From NCBI GenBank assembly GCA_027676805.1, contig JAQENU010000007.1:62001-126000 (forward strand): a DNA stretch of 64,000 nt, in the 5' to 3' direction. Positions 19,355-28,927 of this stretch are shown here, piece by piece. Below the pieces are notes generated by a model. It did not search any database. It had not been told where the DNA came from and saw nothing but the letters and a program-made list of their open reading frames with translations. Made by a program: the position numbers and the translations under genes. Position 1 is the stretch's first letter, and every line of letters starts with the position of its first letter. This DNA is from Coprobacillaceae bacterium UN01-12pH3A. GTDB lineage: Bacteria; Bacillota_I; Bacilli_A; Erysipelotrichales; Coprobacillaceae.

Positions 19355-19957
19355 TTAAAGTTTTTTTAATTTAGGTTTGTCGGGTACGCTATGGCAATGA
19401 CGACAGCGCGGTTCATAGTGATCCGTAGCTCCAACCAGCACAATTGGATCATCAAATGAAGCCGGTTCACCATTAATCAAACGCTGTGTTCGTGTTGCCG
19501 GCGCCCCGCATTTTGCACAAACAGCAGTTAATTTTGTTACAAATTCTGCTCTTGTTAATAACTCCGGCATAACTCCAAATGGTTCTCCTCTAAAATCTTT
19601 ATCCAATCCGGCAACCATCACGCGTTTTCCTTGATCTGCCAAATAATCGCAGATTTCAACGATATCTTTATCTAAAAATTGTACTTCATCAATAGCGACA
19701 ACATCAATTTCCGGATCTTTGCTGACATAATCTAAAATATCAACTGCTTTGTCCACAACGATACAGTCAATGCGTGTTCCTGAATGAGATACGATTTGTT
19801 TTTCTGAATAACGGTTGTCAATTCTTGGTTTAAAAATCACAATCTTCTTTTTCGCATAGCTCAAGACATTTATTCTTCGGATCAATTCTTCCGTTTTACC
19901 TGCGAACATACATCCGCAAATGACTTCTAGCCATCCTTCTCTATATTGATGATACAT
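19355..19957 (-). CDS. tdk: Thymidine kinase
   Basis: 200 aa type-II thymidine kinase (thymidine plus ATP to dTMP). Walker A-like [11 protein letters not shown] (about 15-25), Walker [10 protein letters not shown], and a zinc ribbon with paired cysteines CAKCG and CRHC near the C-terminus are all present. It follows dnaB by 12 bases. In B. subtilis tdk is likewise near prfA. The sequence is intact. Confidence 0.97.
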   Translation of the reverse strand: MYHQYREGWLEVICGCMFAGKTEELIRRINVLSYAKKKIVIFKPRIDNRYSEKQIVSHSGTRIDCIVVDKAVDILDYVSKDPEIDVVAIDEVQFLDKDIVEICDYLADQGKRVMVAGLDKDFRGEPFGVMPELLTRAEFVTKLTAVCAKCGAPATRTQRLINGEPASFDDPIVLVGATDHYEPRCRHCHSVPDKPKLKKL

Positions 19958-19969
19958 CCTGTTTTACCT

Positions 19970-21334
19970 CTAAGTTCTTAAATCTTTTGTTCCTTCAATT
20001 TGTTCTTTATAGCGATTATCAATATTACTGAAACGACTGAAATTCTTTTCAAATAATAAATCTACTTCGCCTAAAGCCCCATTTCTGTGTTTAGAAATGA
20101 TAATTTTAACCGGTCCGGCATTTTCAACCTGACCATCCTCTGTCTTTTGATAATCTTCACGATGCAGGAATGCAATAATATCGGCATCCTGCTCGATTGC
20201 TCCCGATTCACGCAAATCGGACATTAATGGTCGCTTGTCTTCACGTTTTTCAATTGAACGTGATAACTGTGATAATGCGATCACCGGAACTTCTAATTCT
20301 CTGGCTAATGCTTTGAGCTGACGTGAGATATCCGATACTTCCTGCTGACGGCTGTCACTTCTGCCGCTGCCCGTAATCAACTGTAAGTAGTCAATCACAA
20401 TTAAGCATAAGCCATGTTCTTGTTTTAAACGACGGCACTTCGCAATAATATCATTAATTTTAATTCCGGCTCCATCATCGATATACAAATTACACTGTGA
20501 CACACGGTCAGCAGCGGCATGATAACGATTCAAGTTTGTTTTAATAATTTCACCTGTTCGGATCTGATTGCTGTCGATTCCGCCCATTGAAGAAATGGTT
20601 CTGCTGACTAACTGTTCAGCAGGCATTTCTAATGAGAAAACAGCAACTGGCTCTTTCGACTTGTAAGCAATATTGGTCGCTAGATTTAAAGCAAACGCCG
20701 TCTTTCCGACAGAAGGACGGGCCGCTAAAATAATTAAATCTCCCTTTTGCAAACCGGAAGTGATTTTATCTAAGGCATAATAGTTTGTCTTTAGCCCCGA
20801 TATTTCTCCTCCTTGACTGCTTAAAAGCATCAAGCGGTCAGTCACGTTCTGAACCACCTGTTTAATATTTTTAAATTCTCCTGAATTTCGATCGCGGGTT
20901 ACCGATAATAAATCCTTTTCTGTTTCTCCGACAAAGTCACCGACATCATCCACTTCACCTGTTGCTTTTTCAATTATGGAAGTCGCTTCTTTAATCAATT
21001 TACGCAGCATTGATTTATCTTCTAAGATGCGCATGTAGTAACGGCTGTGTGCAGTTGTCGGAACCGATTCACTTAATTCCAAAAGATATTCTACACCGCC
21101 CGCTTTATCTAAGATTTGCTTATCTTTAAGATGAGCGGTCAAAGTGGTAATATCAATCGGCATATTCTTCTTATGTATATCGATCATCGTATCATAAATC
21201 ATACGATGTCGATCCAAATAAAAGTCTTCCGGCATTAGTGAACCGATCACTTCATAACATACTTCCTTAGATAACAGCATGGCACCAAGAATGGAGCGCT
21301 CCGCATCTGTATCATGAGGTAAGGTATTTGGCAT
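19970..21334 (-). CDS. dnaB: Replicative DNA helicase
   Basis: 454 aa hexameric helicase that opens the replication fork. The N-terminal domain starts LPHDTDAERSILGAML; the RecA-like core has Walker A AARPSVGKTAFALNL near residue 210 and Walker B LIVIDYLQLI. No intein or insertion is seen. It sits between rplI and tdk, matching the B. subtilis yybS-yybT-rplI-dnaC order. Confidence 0.98.
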   Translation of the reverse strand: MPNTLPHDTDAERSILGAMLLSKEVCYEVIGSLMPEDFYLDRHRMIYDTMIDIHKKNMPIDITTLTAHLKDKQILDKAGGVEYLLELSESVPTTAHSRYYMRILEDKSMLRKLIKEATSIIEKATGEVDDVGDFVGETEKDLLSVTRDRNSGEFKNIKQVVQNVTDRLMLLSSQGGEISGLKTNYYALDKITSGLQKGDLIILAARPSVGKTAFALNLATNIAYKSKEPVAVFSLEMPAEQLVSRTISSMGGIDSNQIRTGEIIKTNLNRYHAAADRVSQCNLYIDDGAGIKINDIIAKCRRLKQEHGLCLIVIDYLQLITGSGRSDSRQQEVSDISRQLKALARELEVPVIALSQLSRSIEKREDKRPLMSDLRESGAIEQDADIIAFLHREDYQKTEDGQVENAGPVKIIISKHRNGALGEVDLLFEKNFSRFSNIDNRYKEQIEGTKDLRT

Positions 21335-21349
21335 TTTAACCCCTCCCTA

Positions 21350-21796
21350 TTAATCTTGTGTCAAATGAACTTTTAATTCCGCAATGACTCCTTTATATAA
21401 CTCTACTTTATATTTCGTTGTTCCTAGACTTTGAGCCGGTTTGGCATCTAAGAATTTACGTTTATCTACTTTAATATCATGTTCGCTTTGAAGTTTTTCC
21501 ACGATATGCTTAGTGGAAACACCGCCAAACACACGTCCACCTTCTCCGGCTTTCACTTTAAAATCTAAAGTAATCTTTTCGATTACTTCTTTCAAAGATT
21601 CTGCATTCTTTTTATTTAATGCATCCTGAAGTTTTTCCTCTTCTTTGTTCGCTGCAACGATTTCTTTTCCGGTTTCTGTAGCAATTACAGCTAAACCGTT
21701 CTTGATCAAATAGTTTTGTCCATAACCATCTGCAACTTTCACGATATCGCCTTTTTTTCCTAATTTTTTTACATCCTGAGTTAAAATTACTCTCAT
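21350..21796 (-). CDS. rplI: 50S ribosomal protein L9
   Basis: 148 aa. The N-terminal RNA-binding domain [19 protein letters not shown], the long connecting helix (about 40-75) and the C-terminal [13 protein letters not shown] domain are standard. One base separates it from gdpP. Confidence 0.98.
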   Translation of the reverse strand: MRVILTQDVKKLGKKGDIVKVADGYGQNYLIKNGLAVIATETGKEIVAANKEEEKLQDALNKKNAESLKEVIEKITLDFKVKAGEGGRVFGGVSTKHIVEKLQSEHDIKVDKRKFLDAKPAQSLGTTKYKVELYKGVIAELKVHLTQD

Positions 21797-21797
21797 T

Positions 21798-23768
21798 TTA
21801 TTCCCCTCTTTCTTCTAAATACTGACTGATCTGTACCTCTAATTCATTGGTAGCATCGTCTAATTTATAATCATGGAGCTGGCAGGCTGCCATTGAAAAG
21901 TGTCCGCCGCCGCCAAGTGCTTCCATAATAATCTGTACATTGATATTTCTTGAAGAACGTGCTGATATAGCGACTTCTCCTTCTTCTATATAACCTAATG
22001 TAAAGACTGCATCGATTCCGACCGTTGCCAGCAATTCGTTTCCGACTTTTGCCAGCAATGCACGGCTCACATAAGTGTCTTCATTATTATAGGCAATTAA
22101 AATATTGTTTTGATAGCGATAAGCGGTCTGCATAATGCTGATACGTGCCATCACATCTTTAAAATCGTCTTCGAGATATTCATAGGCTGTACAAACATTC
22201 GCCCCTTGTTCTTTTAGTTTGGTTGCCGATTGGAATGTACGCACTCCAACTCGAGCTCTGAAGTTATTCGTATCGACCAGCATCCCCGCATACATAATCG
22301 TTGCCTCTTCTTCTGTCAGCTTTATCGCCGATTCCTGATAGTCAAACAATTCTGTAATTAGCTCAACTGTGGAAGATGAAGTAGGTTCCATATAGGTTAA
22401 TACGGGTGAATCAATAAATTCTTCACCACGACGATGATGATCGATCACGACTACATTTTTTGTAACATCAATTACTTTATGATCAATAGCCAATGACGGT
22501 TTATGATTATCCACTATGATAAGCAATGTAGTCGGCTTAGTGAGTTCAATCGCTCGATTCGGCGAAATTATAACGCCTTGATAGTCCTCCTGCTGTTTCA
22601 TTTCAGTTACCACGCGTCCGGTTTTATCTTCCAATGAGCTGCCATCTATAATAATATTCGCCGGAATACCATAAGACTGAACAATCTTATACATACCTAA
22701 AGATCCCCCAAAGGAATCAAGATCGGATTGCTTATGTCCCATAATCATAACATTGCTGCTTGATTTAATTAAACTACGCAAGGTTTTAGCGATAACACGC
22801 GCTCTTACTTTATTATTCTTAGAAGAGGCTTCACTGTTTCCGCCAAAGAAGCGAATCTGTTCATCCATTGACTTAATGACGACTTGATCTCCGCCACGTG
22901 AAAAAGCAAGATTCAAAGCAGATCCTGACATTTCTTCCAATTCTTTTAAGGAATCGTATTTTCTTGCAATTCCCATACTTAATGTCAATACTACGCCTAG
23001 TTTGTCGGCTTCTTCTTTAATTAATTCCAAAATATCAAATTTATTGTGTACTAATGAATCATAAATTTGTTCATTAAAAACTAAAATATAGCCATCTGAT
23101 TTAAAACGACGCAATACAATACCGTAATCACTTGCCCATTTAGATATATCATTACGAACTGCGGATTGGATCATCGCCATTTTTTGTTCATCGACACTTG
23201 CGATCGTATCATCGTAATTATCAATTGATAAATATCCAAACACTGCTCGCTCATTATGATAAGATTCACTTAATCCATTAAAATCTGTTACATCACGCAA
23301 ATAGAGTACACGTGAACTGGCATTATTGAAAACTTCAAAACGACGCTTGTTTGCCTCAATCATTTTCACAGATTCTTCTTCAAACAAGATTTCTAATCCT
23401 GGCTGCCACTCTAATAATTTCTGTCCAACTAAGTCCATGCCTAACTCTTTTAAAAGTTCACTCGTCCACATAATATTACGATTCTCATCATACATGATTA
23501 ACCCAATTCCACCAAAGATACAAGCATTTCCAACATCTTCACCTAAAACTGTTGAAATATCCACCTGTTCCTGGTCAAATTGTCGGCACAGTAAATACAA
23601 GATCGCAATCATAATGCTGTTTTTAACAAAGATATATAAACTTAAGGCTAATATGAAACTGGATGTCGTTAAAGCACTTATAGAAACCACAATAATAAAC
23701 TCAACTAATAAGATAAACATCACAGCGTTTCTATACTTAAATAATGTTTTTGACAATTCAATCACCAC
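21798..23768 (-). CDS. gdpP: Cyclic-di-AMP phosphodiesterase GdpP (YybT)
   Basis: 656 aa membrane protein hydrolysing c-di-AMP to pApA. Two N-terminal membrane helices (about 12-60) are followed by a degenerate PAS domain, a degenerate GGDEF domain (about 170-310) and DHH/DHHA1 domains (about 335-650) with [20 protein letters not shown] and [10 protein letters not shown] motifs. Several GTG/TTG codons cluster at the start, so the first residue is uncertain by a few codons. The partner yybS lies four bases upstream. It links osmotic and wall homeostasis to this core cluster. Confidence 0.96.
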   Translation of the reverse strand: MVIELSKTLFKYRNAVMFILLVEFIIVVSISALTTSSFILALSLYIFVKNSIMIAILYLLCRQFDQEQVDISTVLGEDVGNACIFGGIGLIMYDENRNIMWTSELLKELGMDLVGQKLLEWQPGLEILFEEESVKMIEANKRRFEVFNNASSRVLYLRDVTDFNGLSESYHNERAVFGYLSIDNYDDTIASVDEQKMAMIQSAVRNDISKWASDYGIVLRRFKSDGYILVFNEQIYDSLVHNKFDILELIKEEADKLGVVLTLSMGIARKYDSLKELEEMSGSALNLAFSRGGDQVVIKSMDEQIRFFGGNSEASSKNNKVRARVIAKTLRSLIKSSSNVMIMGHKQSDLDSFGGSLGMYKIVQSYGIPANIIIDGSSLEDKTGRVVTEMKQQEDYQGVIISPNRAIELTKPTTLLIIVDNHKPSLAIDHKVIDVTKNVVVIDHHRRGEEFIDSPVLTYMEPTSSSTVELITELFDYQESAIKLTEEEATIMYAGMLVDTNNFRARVGVRTFQSATKLKEQGANVCTAYEYLEDDFKDVMARISIMQTAYRYQNNILIAYNNEDTYVSRALLAKVGNELLATVGIDAVFTLGYIEEGEVAISARSSRNINVQIIMEALGGGGHFSMAACQLHDYKLDDATNELEVQISQYLEERGE

Positions 23769-23771
23769 CTT

Positions 23772-24662
23772 TTACTGCTTATGTTTATTATACAGTAATT
23801 TTTTCTTTATACCAATCATTATGTCAATAAAACCAAGGATTCCATAGATATACCAGACATAAGGAATAATCACTAAAAGCATTGACAAGAAGTAAAAAAC
23901 AATCTTTTTATGAAGAGTAAAATAGAGCCCAACAAGAGATGCGCCCTGAACAATCAGGATTGTTTTTAAAATAACATCTAAATAATGAAGGAGTAAGCCA
24001 CCCTCTATAAAATAGTTCAGTCCGATAATAAATAGACTTATAATGCCAAAGCCCTTAGGAAATTGCATCAACAAAAAATTAAAGCGGAATGAAAATGGCA
24101 CTTTCAGCCTTGGTAAAATGAGCATCATCAAAAGAATCATGACATAGGCTTCAATAATCCCCATAAAGAAGATGACTAATGGAACAAATTGTAAAAATAC
24201 ATCAAGAGCGATCATACTGCCTGATGGCATAAAACCTTCTACCATATGATAAATTGAGGTTGCTTCACTGATCAAGTCCATTTCAAACAGCTTTGAAAAC
24301 AGCGTATACATCAATATATTAGAGAGTAATGTTATCGTGGTTGTGACTAAAAACAAAGTCGTAGCATTGACTTTCTTTTTTACACAATAGCCAATCACAA
24401 TCCCTGCCAATAGTGCCGATACCGCATAATAAAGGCTGAGCGGTGATGCAACAAATAACGTAATAAAGAAAATCGCTATGCTTAATGTCAGTGAATCCTT
24501 CAGTTCATATTTATATCCATACCAGACAATTAAGGTCGGCAGTATAAAATACAAATAATAACCAAACAATCCCCCACTGTACATATCAATTAAAAAGAGG
24601 GTTCCAAAAATAGCGGAAATAGCCGCCCCTTCTACGATTTTTCTTGTTTTTTTCTGTCTCAT
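23772..24662 (-). CDS. yybS: DUF2232 membrane protein (YybS)
   Basis: 296 aa with about eight membrane helices. Size, topology and position immediately before gdpP match YybS/DUF2232, a family of unknown function related to energy-coupling transport S-components. It is the first gene of the yybS-gdpP-rplI-dnaB-tdk run. A promoter with TGGTCA-17-TAAAAT lies about 60 bases upstream. Confidence 0.85.
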   Translation of the reverse strand: MRQKKTRKIVEGAAISAIFGTLFLIDMYSGGLFGYYLYFILPTLIVWYGYKYELKDSLTLSIAIFFITLFVASPLSLYYAVSALLAGIVIGYCVKKKVNATTLFLVTTTITLLSNILMYTLFSKLFEMDLISEATSIYHMVEGFMPSGSMIALDVFLQFVPLVIFFMGIIEAYVMILLMMLILPRLKVPFSFRFNFLLMQFPKGFGIISLFIIGLNYFIEGGLLLHYLDVILKTILIVQGASLVGLYFTLHKKIVFYFLSMLLVIIPYVWYIYGILGFIDIMIGIKKKLLYNKHKQ

Positions 24663-24721
24663 TTTCTCACCTGATTTGCATATTTTAAAATATTTATCGT
24701 ATATCTATTGTTTTTCATATC

Positions 24722-24750
24722 ATTTTAATATAATTATAGCCTTTTGACCA
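24722..24750 (-). promoter_or_regulatory. Probable sigma-A promoter of the yybS operon
   Basis: Minus-strand TGGTCA and TAAAAT hexamers with a 17-bp spacer, upstream of the first gene of the run. The remaining intergenic DNA (24751-24859) shows nothing else I recognise. Confidence 0.5.
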
Positions 24751-24859
24751 CTGTTTTTTATCATAATTTGTAATTATCACCGTAATATCTTTAGTATTTT
24801 ATTCTCTGCTAATTTATTATTTACTTAAATTAATTGGAATTTTAAAAGAAATTCGAAAA

Positions 24860-24888
24860 TAAAAAAACTCCTGTTTCTACAAGAGTTA
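24860..24888 (-). terminator. Terminator downstream of the AEC carrier
   Basis: AACTC/GAGTT hairpin with a 12-nt loop followed on the minus strand by seven T, about 90 bp after the carrier stop codon. Confidence 0.6.
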
Positions 24889-24978
24889 AGTGTATACAAA
24901 GTTATTTGAGCCTGTACAATGATCTATCTGATATTGCTTCTGTCCGATTTAAAATATTTACTTTATTTAACAAATCAT

Positions 24979-25914
24979 TTAATAGACAAAGACAACAATG
25001 AATGTATATACAATTAGAGTAACAATCATGAATAATGATATAAAGGCGGCTTGAAAATCTGCATCCTCTTCTGATTTATTCAGAGGGGATACTAACATTG
25101 GTATTGCAAATCCGGTTGGACACATAAAATAAATAAGGACTGCGATTCTATAGATTTTATCTGCCATTAAATGTGGGAAGAAAATAAAGAATCCGGCAAT
25201 CACACAGATATAAAACAAAACTCTAACAGTCAGCAGTTTTATGAGTGAGCCTAATGTTCCCTTGTTAATCTTCAAATTATAACCAATAATAAACAGAATC
25301 GTCCCGACAATTGGCCCTGTTGCCTGCGAAATCGTATTAGTATAAATATCAATAAACGGTGTTGTACTTAAATAGGCATAGGCTCCTGTAAAGTTTAGTA
25401 TTAGGGCAAGACTGACGGCAATGACAAATGAGTTTGTGAAAATGGTTTTTATCAATTCTTTTGCACTTGTTTTTCCGGCTGTTGATTTAGCTACCAAAAT
25501 CGGAATAACCACAAACGCTATAAAAGTTCCTGCAATATCAAAAATTACAGTATTACTGGCAAAACTCAAACCAACAATAGAGGTATATAATGGTAAAGCG
25601 ACATTTCCTCCCTCACAAGTGGTCAGCAAATAAGGGGAAATATGAGCCACCTTTTTGCCTGTAAAGCGACTTAAAACTTTCCCTAGAATAATCGCTAAGC
25701 CAAAAGCGATAAATACATATAGAATAATCCATATTGCAGAAGTTTCTATTTTCGCTGTAAATAGGACATTAAAAATCATAACAGGAAATAAAATATTAAA
25801 AACAATGTTATTGGCGCCGTCTTTTTGTTCAGGTGTAATCCATTTTTTTATTCTTGCTAGCAAACCTAGTCCGATCATAAAAAAGACTGGAAATAACGTT
25901 GATAATGCTGTCAT
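24979..25914 (-). CDS. Auxin efflux carrier (AEC) family transporter
   Basis: 311 aa with about ten membrane helices in the BART/AEC fold; the helix-breaking CEGGNVALPLYTSIVG and CPTGFAIPMLVSPL segments are typical. AEC members in Firmicutes often export or exchange organic acids such as malate. The ATG at 25914 follows GAGGAG and replaces a longer frame whose first 17 residues are unsupported. It is divergent from a LysR regulator, which probably controls it. This pair separates rpsR from yybS, genes that are neighbours in B. subtilis. Confidence 0.88.
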   Translation of the reverse strand: MTALSTLFPVFFMIGLGLLARIKKWITPEQKDGANNIVFNILFPVMIFNVLFTAKIETSAIWIILYVFIAFGLAIILGKVLSRFTGKKVAHISPYLLTTCEGGNVALPLYTSIVGLSFASNTVIFDIAGTFIAFVVIPILVAKSTAGKTSAKELIKTIFTNSFVIAVSLALILNFTGAYAYLSTTPFIDIYTNTISQATGPIVGTILFIIGYNLKINKGTLGSLIKLLTVRVLFYICVIAGFFIFFPHLMADKIYRIAVLIYFMCPTGFAIPMLVSPLNKSEEDADFQAAFISLFMIVTLIVYTFIVVFVY

Positions 25915-25996
25915 ATAAATTTCTCCTCTCTTTTCGGTATCATTATACATAGTTGTTTTCTCCATATCAAATACCTATATTTTATGTCTATCTATA

Positions 25997-26033
25997 CTTG
26001 ATAAGCATGGATAATTAAAATATAATTATCAAG
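25997..26033 (+). promoter_or_regulatory. lysR promoter embedded in a wide inverted repeat
   Basis: TTGATA (25998-26003) and TATAAT (26021-26026) are 17 bp apart. The 8-bp arms CTTGATAA and TTATCAAG (25997-26004 and 26026-26033) coincide with these hexamers, making the promoter itself a candidate operator in the divergent intergenic region. Confidence 0.6.
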
Positions 26034-26045
26034 AGGTGATACATT

Positions 26046-26930
26046 ATGGAATTAAGAGTATTACAATACTTTTTAACAATCACTAGAGAGGAAAGCATAT
26101 CAAAAGCAGCAGAATCATTGCATATTACTCAACCTACATTATCAAGACAGATAAAGGAATTGGAAAATGAATTTAAAAAACCGTTGTTTATTAGAGGAAC
26201 TAGAAAAATCACTTTAACTAAAGACGGCGTTTTGTTTAAACAATATGCACAGGAAATTGTTAGCTTAGCCGAAAAAGCAGAAAGAGACATGTTGAAAAAA
26301 GATGAAGAGCTTTCTGGAGATATTTATATTGGCAGCGGCGAAAGTCCAGGAATTCGATTAGTAATGAAAGTTTTATCAAAAATGCAGATCACATATCCGC
26401 ATATTCAATTTCATCTGTTTAGTGGTAATGCCCAAGATGTAGCCTATCGATTGGATAGCGGTTTGTTGGATTTTGGAATCTTTATAGATCCCGTTGATCT
26501 CACTAAATATGATTATTTTAGACTCCCTGTAAAAGAAACTTTGGGAATTTTAATGAGAAAAGACAGTCCTTTAGCCAGTTACGATTATATCACTCCTCAG
26601 TTATTGAAAAACGAATCCATTATTTTATTTGACCAAGATATTGTTAAAAATGAAATTGCTGGGTGGATTGGAGGCAATCAACGAAAATTAAATGTCAGAG
26701 TAACCTATAATTTGATCAATAATATTGCTTTGCTTGTTGAAGAAGGCGGCGGTTACGCATTCACGTTTCAGGATCTCGTTTCCACTGATGATCACAGCGA
26801 ATTATGTTTTAAGCCTCTTTCTCCAAGCTTAGATGTAGGTATCAATATTGCATGGAAAAAATACCACTTATTTTCAAAGCAGTCTGAACAATTTTTAGAG
26901 TTGTTAAAGGAGGAGGCTGGAAAAGTTTAA
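26046..26930 (+). CDS. LysR-family transcriptional regulator
   Basis: 294 aa. N-terminal winged HTH (residues 1-60: RVLQYFLTITREESISKAAE, LHITQPTLSRQIKELE) and C-terminal periplasmic-binding-like effector domain (about 90-290). GAGGTG precedes the ATG. Divergent orientation to the AEC carrier makes that gene its likely target, and the inverted repeat over its own promoter suggests autoregulation. The effector is unknown. Confidence 0.93.
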   Translation: MELRVLQYFLTITREESISKAAESLHITQPTLSRQIKELENEFKKPLFIRGTRKITLTKDGVLFKQYAQEIVSLAEKAERDMLKKDEELSGDIYIGSGESPGIRLVMKVLSKMQITYPHIQFHLFSGNAQDVAYRLDSGLLDFGIFIDPVDLTKYDYFRLPVKETLGILMRKDSPLASYDYITPQLLKNESIILFDQDIVKNEIAGWIGGNQRKLNVRVTYNLINNIALLVEEGGGYAFTFQDLVSTDDHSELCFKPLSPSLDVGINIAWKKYHLFSKQSEQFLELLKEEAGKV

Positions 26931-26933
26931 CAA

Positions 26934-26986
26934 AAAACTGTAATGTTTCCTGATGATTTTAATCATTTAGAAACGTTACAGTTTTC
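26934..26986 (+). terminator. Terminator of the lysR gene
   Basis: Long hairpin AACTGTAATGTTT/AAACGTTACAGTT (one mismatch) followed by TTTTC, directly after the LysR stop codon. Confidence 0.7.
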
Positions 26987-26999
26987 TTATGCCCTATTA

Positions 27000-27031
27000 C
27001 AAAAAAACCTCAGATTAAAATCCAAGGTTTA
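27000..27031 (-). terminator. Terminator of the rpsF-ssb-rpsR operon
   Basis: AAACCT/AGGTTT hairpin with a 14-nt loop followed on the minus strand by T-rich sequence (seven A on the plus strand). Confidence 0.75.
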
Positions 27032-27040
27032 GATACTTTA

Positions 27041-27271
27041 TTATTCACCAACGTATGGTAATAAAGCCATTTGTCTAGCTCTTTTGATAGCAGTTGCTAA
27101 CATTCTTTGATATTTAGCACTTGTACCAGTTACACGTCTTGGGATAATTTTTCCATTAGCTGAAATAAATCTTTTTAATAATTCTACATCTTTATAATCG
27201 ATTTCAGTAATTTTATTTTTTGTGAAATAACAAATTTTCTTTCTACCCATTCTTTGTTTTCTGTAAGCCAT
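27041..27271 (-). CDS. rpsR: 30S ribosomal protein S18
   Basis: 76 aa. The core [21 protein letters not shown] is the S18 signature, and the basic C-terminus is normal. It pairs with S6 on 16S rRNA. It is the last gene of the rpsF-ssb-rpsR operon, the common bacterial order. One cysteine is present in the N-terminal part. Confidence 0.98.
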   Translation of the reverse strand: MAYRKQRMGRKKICYFTKNKITEIDYKDVELLKRFISANGKIIPRRVTGTSAKYQRMLATAIKRARQMALLPYVGE

Positions 27272-27290
27272 GTTTACACATCCTTCCTAA

Positions 27291-27746
27291 TTAAAATTGT
27301 ATGTCATCATCCATAATGTCGAATGCATTGCTGACATTGTCAAAATCATTACTAAAATCATTTGACTCAACATTATAGAATGATTGATTTGATGTATCGA
27401 TCTGTGGTTGCGCTTTTTCACGAGCCGCCTTTGTTTCTAAGAACTGAACAGAATCACACACAACCTCAACAACAGTACGTTTTGTACCATCTTGAGCATC
27501 ATATTGACGTGATTGAATTCTTCCTTCTACGCCTACTAAAGAACCTTTCGAACAATAACGTTCAACATTTTCGGCTGCTTTATTCCAAACGACACAGTTA
27601 ATAAAATCTGTTTGACGTTCTCCATTAGCACTTGAAAAATTACGGTTGATTGCAAGTGAGAAGCTTGTTACAGCTGCTCCAGAAGGAGTTCTTCTAAGTT
27701 CAGGGTCTCTTGTCATACGCCCCACCAATACTACACGATTTATCAT
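27291..27746 (-). CDS. ssb: Single-stranded DNA-binding protein
   Basis: 151 aa. OB fold (about 1-105, starting [18 protein letters not shown]), then a flexible acidic linker. The C-terminal tip that recruits repair and replication partners reads DIMDDDIQF; the usual proline of DDDIPF is glutamine here, while the acidic run and final Phe remain. Located between rpsF and rpsR as usual. Confidence 0.97.
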   Translation of the reverse strand: MINRVVLVGRMTRDPELRRTPSGAAVTSFSLAINRNFSSANGERQTDFINCVVWNKAAENVERYCSKGSLVGVEGRIQSRQYDAQDGTKRTVVEVVCDSVQFLETKAAREKAQPQIDTSNQSFYNVESNDFSNDFDNVSNAFDIMDDDIQF

Positions 27747-27757
27747 ATCTCTACCTC

Positions 27758-28039
27758 TTATTTACGAATAATCATATGACGTAAAATGTTGGCATTGATT
27801 CTTGATAAACGATCTAACTCAGCAACGTCTGCAGCTGAAGTAGTTGTATCAACAATGACATAGTAACCTCTTGTGAAGTCTTTGATTTCATACGCTAATT
27901 CACGTACTCCCCATTCGTTCACATTGTCAACAGTTCCATTATTAGCAGTTAAAATGTTTTTCACATTTTCTAATAATGCAGCTCTTGTATCGTCTTCTAA
28001 ATTAGGACGAAGGATAAACATAATTTCGTATTTATTCAT
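27758..28039 (-). CDS. rpsF: 30S ribosomal protein S6
   Basis: 93 aa. [17 protein letters not shown] start and [19 protein letters not shown] middle are diagnostic. First gene of the ribosomal/ssb operon; a GGGAGG ribosome site lies upstream. The leader between promoter and start (about 28040-28112) contains a small hairpin GCTTATA/TATAAGC; I could not confirm the known S6:S18-binding leader motif in it. Confidence 0.98.
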   Translation of the reverse strand: MNKYEIMFILRPNLEDDTRAALLENVKNILTANNGTVDNVNEWGVRELAYEIKDFTRGYYVIVDTTTSAADVAELDRLSRINANILRHMIIRK

Positions 28040-28118
28040 CTCTTGTGCACCTCCCTATGGTCTATTGGCTTATACTTAATATATAAGCAGGCAGTAAATT
28101 ATTTTTACATGCTTTATC

Positions 28119-28147
28119 ATTTTAGCATACCCTTAGACCTTTGTAAA
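28119..28147 (-). promoter_or_regulatory. Promoter of rpsF-ssb-rpsR
   Basis: Minus-strand TTTACA and TAAAAT with a 17-bp spacer; TG one base before the -10 makes it an extended -10 promoter. About 80 bp upstream of rpsF. Confidence 0.7.
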
Positions 28148-28246
28148 CAAAAATTACTATGAATCTTCCAACATTTTTCGTTATTTATAAAACATGGCTT
28201 GACTGCTGCTATCTATCTTTCTATACACTTTATTTTGATAAATTCC

Positions 28247-28891
28247 TTAAAGATCTTCCGGTGTTGTTATTTTGATATTACCATAGTCCCCTTCAACCAT
28301 CCTTACTTTTACATCTGTCAGCATCTCAACTAATGAAGCATCATCCGTTCCTAAAATCTGCTGTTTTTTTGCCAAATGGTAAGCTTCTTTAATGATTTCT
28401 GTTTTAAATGCCTGTGGGGTTTGTGCATGCATGAGGCTTGCACGATTTGGTGTTTCTCTCACAAAACCATCTTCATCCACTATTTTGATCGTATCTTTTG
28501 CCGATACCATCAATAAACAAGCCTCATATCGTTCTAAGGCTGCTAACAATCGATCAATACAATCTTTTGTTAAATAAGGGCGAGCCCCGTCATGAATCAT
28601 CACATAATCCGATTTAACTCGCAATAATCCCTGATACACACTGTCTTGTCTTTCTTTTCCGCCTAGGCACCATTCTACTTTTTTTGTGGAATGAAATAAC
28701 TCTATAAATTCTTTTTGATCTTGTGGACTAATCACTAAAATAATTTGAACACAACACTCATCTGCGGTAAAAATACCAACAGTTTTTTCGATGACTGTCT
28801 TTTGTCCATCCATTTTGTAAAGAAGCTTATTATAGCCTAAGCCCATTCTTTTTCCCATACCTGCACAAGGTATTACTACACTATAGTTCAT
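28247..28891 (-). CDS. ispD: 2-C-methyl-D-erythritol 4-phosphate cytidylyltransferase
   Basis: About 214 aa. Transfers CMP to methylerythritol phosphate in the MEP isoprenoid pathway. N-terminal VVIPCAGMGKRMGLGYNKL is the nucleotide-binding loop; MIHDGARPY and the later TDDASLVE motif are typical of the family. A ribitol-5-phosphate cytidylyltransferase is the main alternative. The ATG at 28891 lies six bases after GGGTG; the GTG three codons upstream is less likely. That ribosome site forms part of the terminator-like hairpin of the preceding clp gene. ispF is not adjacent. Confidence 0.85.
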   Translation of the reverse strand: MNYSVVIPCAGMGKRMGLGYNKLLYKMDGQKTVIEKTVGIFTADECCVQIILVISPQDQKEFIELFHSTKKVEWCLGGKERQDSVYQGLLRVKSDYVMIHDGARPYLTKDCIDRLLAALERYEACLLMVSAKDTIKIVDEDGFVRETPNRASLMHAQTPQAFKTEIIKEAYHLAKKQQILGTDDASLVEMLTDVKVRMVEGDYGNIKITTPEDL

Positions 28892-28894
28892 AAA

Positions 28895-28927
28895 AATCAC
28901 CCATGTGTATTATATCACACATGGGTG
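28895..28927 (-). terminator. Terminator-like hairpin overlapping clp 3' end and ispD ribosome site
   Basis: Perfect 11-bp arms CACCCATGTGT/ACACATGGGTG with an 8-nt loop, followed on the minus strand by ATTTTTA. The upstream arm encodes the last residues of the Clp protein; the downstream arm contains GGGTG, the ribosome site of ispD. Folding would both favour termination and hide the site. Confidence 0.65.
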
